A stretch of DNA of 21,944 bases from Clostridia bacterium (GTDB lineage Bacteria; Bacillota_A; Clostridia; Oscillospirales; CAG-272): contig JAFQWB010000036.1 of NCBI GenBank assembly GCA_017407725.1, positions 1 to 21,944 of the forward strand, given 5' to 3'. The notes beneath the pieces were generated by a model. The model ran no database searches. It saw only the letters and a program-made list of their open reading frames with translations, and was not told the DNA's origin. The position numbers and the translations under genes are program-made. This document shows, one piece after another, positions 7,672-15,900 of this stretch (the stretch's first letter is position 1; each line of letters opens with the position of its first letter).

Positions 7672-7891
7672 TGTATCTCCTCATCCGTCACGGCAGAGCC
7701 GCGCCACCTTCGCCCCAGGAGAAGGCTTTTTGGTTATCCCTTCTTCGCTTGAAAATATGAAGTCTGTTGTCTATTTTTGTTTTCGTAAATAACAAGTATT
7801 CTTCATCCTCTTGTTTGAGCGATGCCATTACACCAAGCCTTCTCCTGCGGAGAAGGTGGCATCCGTTTAGGATGACGGATGAGGAGATACA
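7672..7891. repeat. MITE-like element with nested inverted repeats
   Basis: The outer ends are 19-bp perfect inverted repeats (7672-7690, TGTATCTCCTCATCCGTCA, with 7873-7891). Inside them a second pair, 7703-7728 with 7835-7860, matches at 24 of 26 positions and carries CCACCTTC and AGGAGAAGGC. Between each outer and inner arm lies a small private palindrome (CGGC-AGA-GCCG on the left, ATCC-GTTTA-GGAT on the right). The central 106 bases (7729-7834) have no convincing ORF. The size (220 bases) and terminal repeats fit a non-autonomous miniature element. From memory, similar CCTCATCCGTC/CCACCTTCTCC repeats are frequent between genes of gut Clostridia; I could not check this. Confidence 0.7.
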
Positions 7892-8000
7892 CATTAGTTA
7901 GTGCAAGATTTTATTCGGAGTGAATTTATAGTAAAACGGGCTACGCGTTCCGCCCCTACTAGGTATGTCGGGGAATAAAGTACGGCGCACAAAATGGAGT
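7892..8000. other. Gene-free segment with a GC-rich repeat-like patch
   Basis: No ORF with a ribosome site is seen. At 7938-7960 the sequence GGGCTACGCGTTCCGCCCC stands out from AT-rich surroundings; GGGC and GCCC can pair around it. It resembles another intergenic repeat family, but only one copy is present here. Confidence 0.35.
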
Positions 8001-8038
8001 GAATGCTTCGCCACCTGTGTCTATCCTGAAGCATTCGC
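8001..8038. repeat. Partial, rearranged copy of the 7596-7646 repeat
   Basis: GAATGCTTC at 8001-8009 is the inverse of GAAGCATTC at 8028-8036. The stretch 8017-8038 matches 7598-7619 in direct orientation with one mismatch (CTGAAG for CTTAAG). This looks like a decayed second copy of the hairpin element with one arm shortened. Confidence 0.75.
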
Positions 8039-8113
8039 AGATGGAGATATTTTCATTCAAATATCAATAAAGATTATAAATTTTAATATCAAGTTCACAT
8101 TTTTGATGTAGAA

Positions 8114-8119
8114 TATAAT
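8114..8119 (+). promoter_or_regulatory. -10 box for the ABC exporter operon
   Basis: A perfect TATAAT lies 39 bases upstream of the first ABC gene. No good -35 is found at 16-18 bases spacing; TTCACA at 8094-8099 is only 14 bases away. The 8041-8113 interval is otherwise plain AT-rich sequence. Confidence 0.4.
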
Positions 8120-8158
8120 GGTTAAATTATCGAAAATTGAAAGGATGGCAAGACAAAA

Positions 8159-9907
8159 ATGAATATGATAAAAAAGCTTGCCGCCTCTATAAGAGAATTC
8201 AAAAAGGACGCGATTCTTTCTCCGATACTTATAATCGGAGAGGTAATAATGGAGTGCATAATGCCTTTTATTATTGCCCTTCTCGTTGACGAGATAGAAG
8301 ACGGTGCCTCACTTCCCACCGTTCTTAAATACGGCGGAATACTCGTTCTTATGGCGGTGGTGTCGCTTATCTGCGGTACGCTTGCGGCAAGAGTCAGCGC
8401 GAGAGCCTCAACAGGCTTTGCAAAAAACTTAAGAGGCGATATTTTCAACAAGGTTCAGACCTACTCGTTTGAAAACATAGACAAATTCTCAACCTCATCT
8501 CTCGTTACCCGTCTTACAACAGACGTTTCAAACGTTCAGATGGCATTTATGATGATAATCAGAATTGCGATAAGAGCACCCTTTATGCTCATATTCTCTA
8601 TCATTATGGCATACGTTATGGGCGGAGCACTTGCAACCGCATTCGTGGTTATCATTCCCTTCCTCGCTTTCGGACTTTTCCTTGTCAGCAGAAAAGCAAT
8701 GCCCGCATTCCGCGCGGTATTCAAGAAATACGACAAGCTTAACGAGTCTATTGAGGAAAACGTTCGTGCAATGCGAGTTGTAAAAGGCTTTTCAAGAGAA
8801 GAATACGAAAAAGAAAAGTTCGGCTCTGCCGCTGAAAACATAAGAGCAGACTTCACAAAAGCCGAGCGCATCGTTGCACTCAACTCTCCTCTTATGCAGA
8901 TCTGCGTATATTCCAACATGATTTTCGTAATGCTCATGGGCTCAAAGATAATCATTCAGTCTGCAGGTCTCACTATAGGTGTTGGCGCAATGTCGGCAAT
9001 GCTTACGTACGGCATGCAGATACTTATGCAGCTTATGATGCTCTCGATGATATACGTTATGCTCACCATGTCGGTTGAGTCTGCAAAGCGTATCTCAGAG
9101 GTGCTTGACGAGGTTCCCGTTATAAACAATCCCGAAGCTCCCGTAACAGAGATCAAGGACGGTTCGGTAGAGTTTGATAACGTAACCTTCAGATATGCGA
9201 AAACATCCGAAAGACCTGCCCTTGACTCTATAAATATCAAGATCGAGTCGGGTATGACCGTAGGTGTTCTTGGCGGTACAGGATCGGGTAAATCCTCACT
9301 CGTTCAGCTTATTCCACGTCTTTACGACGTTTCAGAGGGCAGAGTTACGGTTGGCGGCAAGGACGTGCGCGAGTATGACATTACTTCGCTTCGTGACTCG
9401 GTTGCAATGGTTCTTCAGAAGAACCTGCTCTTCTCGGGCACTATAAAGGAAAATCTCCGCTGGGGTAACGAAAACGCAAGTGATGAGGAGCTTCAGAGGG
9501 CTTGTGAAAGAGCTCAGGCTCACGAATTCATTTCATCCTTCCCCGATGGCTACGACACCTACATCGAGCAGGGCGGCACTAACGTTTCGGGCGGTCAGAA
9601 GCAGAGACTCTGCATTGCAAGAGCGCTTATCAAAAACCCGAAGATACTTATTCTTGACGACTCAACAAGCGCGGTCGACACAAAGACAGACGCCTTCATA
9701 AGAGCGGGACTTGCATCCTACATTCCCGACACAACCAAGATAATAATCGCGCAGAGAGTTGCATCGGTTATGGAAGCAGATATGATAATCGTTATGGACG
9801 GCGGCAAAATAAGTGCCTACGGCGACCACAAGGCTCTCCTTTCCACCTGCGAAATTTATCGCGAGATCTATGAACAGCAGATAGGCGGAGGTGAGAATAA
9901 TGAATAA
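8159..9907 (+). CDS. ABC exporter half-transporter, degenerate-site subunit
   Basis: A 582-residue type IV (MsbA-like) half-transporter: six-helix membrane domain at about 15-310, ATPase domain at about 335-575. Walker A is GGTGSGKSS (372-380), the signature is VSGGQ (476-480), and Walker B is ILILDD (496-501). The catalytic glutamate after Walker B is replaced by Asp501, the hallmark of the non-hydrolysing site in heterodimeric exporters such as BmrCD, LmrCD and TM287/288. The start follows AAAGGAT at 12 bases; an ATG two codons later (8165) is possible. The last eight bases overlap the partner gene. The substrate cannot be read from sequence; drugs, lipids or peptides are all possible. Confidence 0.93.
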   Translation: MNMIKKLAASIREFKKDAILSPILIIGEVIMECIMPFIIALLVDEIEDGASLPTVLKYGGILVLMAVVSLICGTLAARVSARASTGFAKNLRGDIFNKVQTYSFENIDKFSTSSLVTRLTTDVSNVQMAFMMIIRIAIRAPFMLIFSIIMAYVMGGALATAFVVIIPFLAFGLFLVSRKAMPAFRAVFKKYDKLNESIEENVRAMRVVKGFSREEYEKEKFGSAAENIRADFTKAERIVALNSPLMQICVYSNMIFVMLMGSKIIIQSAGLTIGVGAMSAMLTYGMQILMQLMMLSMIYVMLTMSVESAKRISEVLDEVPVINNPEAPVTEIKDGSVEFDNVTFRYAKTSERPALDSINIKIESGMTVGVLGGTGSGKSSLVQLIPRLYDVSEGRVTVGGKDVREYDITSLRDSVAMVLQKNLLFSGTIKENLRWGNENASDEELQRACERAQAHEFISSFPDGYDTYIEQGGTNVSGGQKQRLCIARALIKNPKILILDDSTSAVDTKTDAFIRAGLASYIPDTTKIIIAQRVASVMEADMIIVMDGGKISAYGDHKALLSTCEIYREIYEQQIGGGENNE

Positions 9908-11876
9908 AGGCCCCGCTATGAGAAAGGGCGCTCCGCCCATGATGGGTCTGGGCGGAAAGCCCATGAAGAGAAAGCTTGATATGGGAACTCTTTCAAGAGT
10001 TGTAAAGCTTCTTTTCAAGTCTTATCCCGTACTTGCACCTCTCACTCTTCTCTGCATTCTCTTCTCATCGCTTGTTTCATCTATCCCTTCCCTCTTCACA
10101 CAGAAAATATTCAAGATAATCACAACTTACACCGAATCGGGAAATACCGATTTCTCTGCGGCGCTCTCAGAGATAATGCCGATAATCGGAATTCTTATAG
10201 GTCTTTACGTGCTTGCCATAATCATGATAACGATTCAGGGTCAGCTTATGGCATACATCACGCAGGGATTCCTCTGCAAGCTCCGCCGCAAGATGTTTGA
10301 CGGAATGCAGAACCTTCCCATTGGGTATTTCGACACCGAAAAGCACGGCGATATAATGAGCCACTATACAAACGATATAGATACGTTAAGACAGCTCGTA
10401 TCGCAGTCTCTTCCCCAGCTTCTCACGTCAAGCATAATAGTTGTAACCGTTCTTTCGATAATGCTTTGGTACAGCGTTCCGATGACTCTGGTCGTTCTTA
10501 TCGGAGTTATCTCAATGGTTCTCGTATCGGGCAAGATCGGAGGAGGATCGGCAAAATACTTTATGCGACAGCAGAAATCTATTGCAAAAACCGAGGCTTA
10601 CGTTCAGGAAATGATGAACGGTCAGAGAGTTGTCAAGGTTTTCTGCCACGAGGATAAGGTCAAAGACGAGTTTGAAAAGATAAACAACGAGCATTTTAAC
10701 GATTCGTGCAAGGCTCACTCCTACGCGAATATGCTCGGACCTATCATAAACAACATAGGAAATGTGCTTTACGTTCTCTGCGCTATTGCAAGCGGTGTGT
10801 TTATGGTAACAAAGATTCCCAACTACAATCTTATGGCACTTACGGGAATAGGTGTCGGAGTTCTTACGATCGACCTTGCCGTTCCCTTCCTCAATATGAC
10901 AAAGCAGTTTACGGGCAACGTAAACCAGCTCAGCCAGCAGTTCAACACGATAATAATGGCTCTTGCAGGTGCGAAGAGGGTTTTCGCACTTATGGACAGA
11001 GAGCCTGAGGTTGACGAAGGATACGTTACTCTCGTTAATGCAGTTGTTGATGAAAATGGCAGCATAACAGAATCCGATACCCACACGGGAGTATGGGCGT
11101 GGAAGCACCCCCACTCCGACGGAAGAACCACTTATACTCTTCTCAAGGGCGACGTAAGACTTACAGACGTTGACTTTGAATACGTCGAGGGCAAGCCGGT
11201 TCTCAAGGACGTTTCGGTCTTCGCCGAGCCCGGTCAGAAGGTTGCCTTCGTAGGCGCTACCGGTGCAGGAAAGACAACAATTACAAATCTTATCAACCGT
11301 TTCTACGACATTGCGGACGGAAAGATAAGATACGACGGAATAAACATCAACAAGATAAAGAAGTCTGATCTCCGCCGCTCGCTTGGTATAGTTCTTCAGG
11401 ACACCAACCTCTTTACGGGAAGCGTTATGGACAACATCAGATACGGAAAGCTTGATGCAACCGACGATGAGTGTATCGCCGCCGCAAAGCTTGCAGGCGC
11501 TGACGACTTTATTACCCGTCTGCCTAACGGATACGCCACACTCCTTACCTCTAACGGTGCAAACCTTTCTCAGGGTCAGAGACAGCTTATTTCGATCGCA
11601 AGAGCGGCAGTTGCCGATCCCCCCGTTATGATACTTGACGAGGCAACCTCCTCTATCGATACGAGAACAGAATCGATAGTTCAGAAGGGCATGGATTCGC
11701 TTATGCACGGCAGAACGGTATTCGTTATCGCTCACAGACTTTCAACCATCAAGAATTCGGATATAATCATGGTTCTTGACCACGGAAGAATAATAGAGCG
11801 AGGCACACACAATACGCTCCTTGCCGAAAAGGGCACCTACTACAGACTTTACACAGGCGCATTCGAGCTTGAATAA
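9900..11876 (+). CDS. ABC exporter half-transporter, catalytic-site subunit
   Basis: A 658-residue half-transporter that should dimerise with the preceding protein. Residues 1-30 are basic and Gly/Pro/Met-rich, then six membrane helices (about 45-345) and the ATPase domain. Walker A is GATGAGKTT (452-460) and Walker B is MILDE (577-581) with the catalytic Glu581 present. The signature is LSQGQ (556-560) instead of LSGGQ. In a head-to-tail dimer this altered signature faces the Asp501 site of the partner, so both deviations fall in the same ATP site. An extra segment of about 45 residues (roughly 370-415, with ENGSITESD and GVWAWKHPH) separates the two domains, as in many clostridial homologues. 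I chose ATG 9900 because GGAGGTGA ends five bases before it; GTG 9891 lies inside that site. Confidence 0.94.
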   Translation: MNKGPAMRKGAPPMMGLGGKPMKRKLDMGTLSRVVKLLFKSYPVLAPLTLLCILFSSLVSSIPSLFTQKIFKIITTYTESGNTDFSAALSEIMPIIGILIGLYVLAIIMITIQGQLMAYITQGFLCKLRRKMFDGMQNLPIGYFDTEKHGDIMSHYTNDIDTLRQLVSQSLPQLLTSSIIVVTVLSIMLWYSVPMTLVVLIGVISMVLVSGKIGGGSAKYFMRQQKSIAKTEAYVQEMMNGQRVVKVFCHEDKVKDEFEKINNEHFNDSCKAHSYANMLGPIINNIGNVLYVLCAIASGVFMVTKIPNYNLMALTGIGVGVLTIDLAVPFLNMTKQFTGNVNQLSQQFNTIIMALAGAKRVFALMDREPEVDEGYVTLVNAVVDENGSITESDTHTGVWAWKHPHSDGRTTYTLLKGDVRLTDVDFEYVEGKPVLKDVSVFAEPGQKVAFVGATGAGKTTITNLINRFYDIADGKIRYDGININKIKKSDLRRSLGIVLQDTNLFTGSVMDNIRYGKLDATDDECIAAAKLAGADDFITRLPNGYATLLTSNGANLSQGQRQLISIARAAVADPPVMILDEATSSIDTRTESIVQKGMDSLMHGRTVFVIAHRLSTIKNSDIIMVLDHGRIIERGTHNTLLAEKGTYYRLYTGAFELE

Positions 11877-11880
11877 AACA

Positions 11881-11918
11881 AAAAAATCAGAAACAGAAAT
11901 TCTGTTTCTGATTTTTTT
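11881..11918. terminator. Bidirectional intrinsic terminator
   Basis: A near-perfect palindrome (AATCAGAAACAGAA at 11885-11898 with its complement at 11900-11913) is flanked by A's on the left and seven T's on the right. It separates the convergent ABC operon (+) and AraC gene (-); the last codons of the AraC gene abut its right side. Confidence 0.88.
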
Positions 11919-12798
11919 ATTTCTTTTTCTTTCTTACGTAGGGCGTGTAATCGGGGGTAATCGTCTTTCTGAATTTTTCGGGCGACATTCCCGTTCTTCT
12001 TTTGAAAAGTCTCATAAAGTAGTAGTAATCGTAATGAAGGGATGCGGCTATCTCCTTGACGCTCATCTTCTGGTCGGCAAGCAGTTCTCTCGCCTTCTCC
12101 ATCTTCATTTCGGTCAGATACTGTATAGGCGGCATACCGGTATTCTTCTTAAAAAGTCGGATGAGATATTTTTCGCTGTAGCCGAAAAATTCAGCCATCG
12201 ACTTGAGATCGTGTATCTCATTGCAATGAGGATTGTATTCAAAAAAGTTGAGAATTCTCTGAAATCCGATGTTCTTTTCGTTCTTCTGCGAGTTTTCAAG
12301 AAGACTTGTGCAAATATCCCGAAGAAGAGCGGACACCAATGGAGAAAGAACGTCCTTCTTATCTCTATCGAGCGAATACTGATTCATAAGTGACATAAGA
12401 ACAAGAACGGTAGAAATATTTGCAAGAGAGCCGAATACGGGAAGCTTGTAATCAGAGCTTTCGTCGCCTGTGCCAAAAAATGAATCCTTCTCACTGTATT
12501 TGAAGTGCATGAAATAGAATGTAAGATTCGGTTTACCCGAACCCTCCTGATCGGCATCCTTATATCCCTCGTAAGGCTCGTAACCGCCATACTCGGTACC
12601 TCTTTCGGTTATCAGATAGTCTCCGCCCTTGAGGTGATATTTTATATCTCCCTGCTTTATATAAAGATCTCCGCTTACAACCACGAAAAGCTCGCAGTCG
12701 TCTCTCGTTCTTGTTATATGCACACCGCCATAGCTTTCGGATCTTCCCTGCATAATGTGCTCAAAAATTGAGCTTTTGTTAAAATGAAAATATTTCAT
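11917..12798 (-). CDS. AraC-family transcriptional regulator
   Basis: A 293-residue regulator. The N-terminal half is a cupin-like sugar-sensing fold: HITRTRDDCELFVVVSGD, then KQGDIKYHLKGGDYLI, typical of AraC_binding domains. The C-terminal hundred residues carry two helix-turn-helix units: MAEFFGYSEKYLIRLFKKNTG, and VKEIAASLHYDYYYFMRLFKR followed by RTGMSPEKFRK. The ATG is preceded by AGGAAGT. Proteins of this layout usually activate sugar-degradation genes on sensing an oligosaccharide. The nearest candidate target is the large arabinofuranosidase gene on the same strand just upstream; that link is inference from position. Residues near 90-110 (SEKDSFFGTGDESSDYK) form a polar insertion. 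Confidence 0.92.
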   Translation of the reverse strand: MKYFHFNKSSIFEHIMQGRSESYGGVHITRTRDDCELFVVVSGDLYIKQGDIKYHLKGGDYLITERGTEYGGYEPYEGYKDADQEGSGKPNLTFYFMHFKYSEKDSFFGTGDESSDYKLPVFGSLANISTVLVLMSLMNQYSLDRDKKDVLSPLVSALLRDICTSLLENSQKNEKNIGFQRILNFFEYNPHCNEIHDLKSMAEFFGYSEKYLIRLFKKNTGMPPIQYLTEMKMEKARELLADQKMSVKEIAASLHYDYYYFMRLFKRRTGMSPEKFRKTITPDYTPYVRKKKK

Positions 12799-12836
12799 TG
12801 CTTACTTCCTACGTGTAGTGAGTTTTTCTTATAAGT

Positions 12837-12842
12837 ATTATA
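12837..12842 (-). promoter_or_regulatory. -10 box for the AraC-family gene
   Basis: The minus strand reads TATAAT about 40 bases before the AraC start. No recognisable -35 box lies at the usual spacing, where the 3' side of the upstream hairpin begins. Confidence 0.45.
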
Positions 12843-12860
12843 CACCAAAATGCCATTGTA

Positions 12861-12892
12861 GGGCTACCGAAAAAAATATTTTTCGGTAGCCC
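12861..12892 (-). terminator. Hairpin after the large hydrolase gene
   Basis: A 14-bp perfect stem (12861-12874 with 12879-12892, GGGCTACCGAAAAA) lies 14 bases past the stop codon of the 2054-residue gene. The U-run is inside the stem and not after it, so termination may be partial, leaving some read-through into the AraC gene. Confidence 0.6.
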
Positions 12893-12905
12893 TTATGGGT
12901 TAATC

Positions 12906-15900
12906 TTATTTTTTCTTCTTTATTACGAAGAATGCTGCTCCAGAGCCGATAATTACGACTATAACTACTATAATTATGATAGCTGTCATAGGCGATCCGT
13001 CATCGGGGTTGTTTGCATTTGTCGTTCCCGGTGCCGCAGTTGTTCCCGAAGGAGAAACAGTAGTAACAGAGGGACTCGGTGTAGTTACGGCAGGTGTAAC
13101 CTTTACAAGAGATGCAACCGCGTCAAGAATAGCATTCTTGAGCGCCTCTGCATCGGCTTCGGAAACAGACGCAAGATCAGCCTTCTCAGCGTTTGCTATT
13201 GCCGCTGCAAGAGCAGCATAGCTTTCCTCTGTATAAAGAGTCTTGTCTATCTTCTTTGCATCTGCAATAGCTGCCTTAAGTGCCTCTACCTTTTCGCTTT
13301 CGGTCTCTCCGCTTGCCTTTTCAAGAGCCGCTACCGCGTCAAGAATAGCAGCCTCTGCATCGTTTACATCCTTCTGAGTCTTATCTGCAAGAGCGATAAG
13401 CGCCTTTGCCGATTCGATTGCGCTCTTGAGAGCATCTGCGCTCTCCTTTGTATAAAGAGTCGTGTCGATCTTTTCAGCTTCTGCAAGAGTTTCCTTAATA
13501 AACTCTGTGCCTACAGTCTTTACCGTTGCCGCCGTAACCCTTACGTTATCGAAGCTTGCGGCGCAGTTAAAGGAACGAAGACCAACGTCTCCTCTTGTTG
13601 ACGTAACAACACTCTGATCAATAGCCACAGAAAGAACGGGATTCTTGCTTTCCTCTGCATATACAGTGATCTTAGTTTCGGAAATGAAAATATGAAGATC
13701 GATAATTCCATCCTCGGGGAAGGCAAGACTGACAGATCCTGCGTTTCCGAGATATCCGTTCTTCATCTTGTGGATAAGTATCTTATACGTATTTTCGCCT
13801 GCTGCCTTTTCGATATGAACGTTATACGCAACTATCATATCAACTGCATCCTTTGCGCCGGATGCCATAATATACACACCGTTGTTGATAGCACCGTTTT
13901 CACTTACGGGAGAAACAGATACGTCTACAGTATAGTCGTTCTTGACATTGAGACCTAACATAAGCTTATGCTCACCCGAAGCAGGGCTTACAAGCTTTCC
14001 GTCCTTTATCTCAAAATTTCCGCCTGCGGAGGAATACTCATCATGATCTGTTACAGCACTTTCATCATTGAAGGTTACCTGATATTCGTTGCCCTCTGTC
14101 TTATATCCCTTATCTGCCTCCTCAACGGTGTCATAGTACTCAAAGTACATACCGTATCTTGAGTGGAATATCTGATTGAAGGGTACGAACTTAAGATCGC
14201 CGTGGTTCTTTGTGGACACCATTACGGTGATGTTTCCATCCTCGTCATAGCTTACCTTTGCAGACTTATCAAGAGTATCTGCAAGAACGATCTTGTTGGT
14301 AACAGGACCTGTGTAAGCTGTTCCGAATGTTTTGTGAGAATCCTGAGCATCGTTTACGTTCTCGTTTCCGAGATCTGCAACGAGAAGCATAGGACCGTAC
14401 ATAAGAGCATAGTTGTTTTCATTACCTAAAAGAAGCTCAAGATTGAACTTAAAGGGCACGCTGTATTCGATCTTATCACCCTTAGTGAAGCTTCTTGTTA
14501 TGTTGATATAGCCGTTCTCTGCACTAAAGTTATAAGCCTCGCCGTTAATCTTTACGCTTACAGACTTTTCATCTGTATAATAAGGAATACGGATAGAAAG
14601 CGTGTACTCACCGTCTGTATCTACGGTAAAGAGTGTCTTCTGATCTGTAAAGAAGTTTCCGCTCTGTACAAGCTTAAAGCCGTCGGGAGTTACTATCTCG
14701 GAGGGGAAGAACATATTGACTATAACTCTGTTTTCAGCTGTATAGTAGATGTTCTGTGTAAGCTTTGCGAAGCTTTCCTGACCCGTAGAGCAGCAGCACT
14801 CAAAGCAGTTGTTCATAGAAAGGTACACCTTGTACATACCGTGAGCGGAGCTTACGAGATATGTCTTAAGACCCGTATCGGGAGCCATAGATGACAAAAT
14901 ATGGTTAGTGTACGCTCTGTCAATATAGTCTGCATACTTCTTATCGCCGGTCCATCTGTAGAGGTAGTCTGCGTATTTAATAAGGTTGTACGTACAGCAG
15001 GTCTCGCAGGTCTCCTGACCGTTTTCGAGCTTACCGGTCTCCTGCCAATGCTCTCGGTTACTTGTTCCACCCATAGAATATACGTGGTCCATAATCATTT
15101 CAAATCCGTTGATACAGATCTGCTTGTAGTACTCATCACCCGTTGCCTCGTAAGCTGCACAGCATCCGAGGAATTTGGGAATCCAGGTGTTTGCATGAGC
15201 ATTAACAAGAACTATAGCTTCATTGTTGTAAACTCTTGCGAAGAATTTCTCTTCCTCAAAGAATCTTGCAAGCTTTAAGTGCTTGATATCTCTTGTAATA
15301 GAGTAAATTTCATAGAACTCCTCGGGAAGTCCGCCGTACTCAACCCTGAGGATCTTATATCTCATATCCTCATCGTGACCGTCTATCATTCTGTAAGCCC
15401 AGTCACACCAGTCGATCATCATCTCGTACGCGAGATTCTTAAGTGTCTCGTCCTCGATGCACTGATAGGTATCAAGAAGCATCTGAACTGTCTTGTGAGC
15501 GATATACCACGGAACTACGATTCCGTTACCGTACTTATCAGTCCATCTTCCCTCTTCAATAGCATAGAACCAGTCGGTGGGAATAGCACCTACGTAGCCT
15601 GCATCCTCGGGAGAGCTTTCAGCAAGAGCATCCTGACACTTCTTAAGCTCTGTAAGATAATAAGTAAAGCGCTCGATAAGTGTTTCACCCTCATAGGTGT
15701 AGTCGGGCATTACTATCGATGCCTTCATAATGGCGAGCATATGGTGAGACTCAAACTGACCCTCTCCGCCGGCATTGGGATATCCGGTAGCACCGTTTGT
15801 ATCGAGTCCTGCCCACTTTCTGTAGTTTGCAAGAATTCTTTCGGGGTCAAGCTTCATCATAAACTCGACGTTTGTTTCCATAAGTCCCTCATAATATGAT

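Noticed and set aside
7598..7894. Short open frames of 64 and 68 codons in the repeat island
   Set aside because: They run through the inverted-repeat arms and have no Shine-Dalgarno site; the products have no recognisable features.
7500..8158. CRISPR array
   Set aside because: The repeats are inverted and differ in length; there are no regularly spaced direct repeats with unique spacers and no cas genes.
8145..8162. Five-codon frame MARQK overlapping the start of the first ABC gene (ATGA overlap)
   Set aside because: It could be a coupling leader peptide, but its ATG lies within the likely ribosome site AAAGGATGG, and such a short frame is easily due to chance.
10512..11735. Long open frame of 407 codons on the minus strand
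   Set aside because: It lies fully antisense to the second ABC gene, whose Walker and signature motifs are clear. The minus product is Cys/Val/Ser-rich with no family resemblance, and no ribosome site or promoter supports it.
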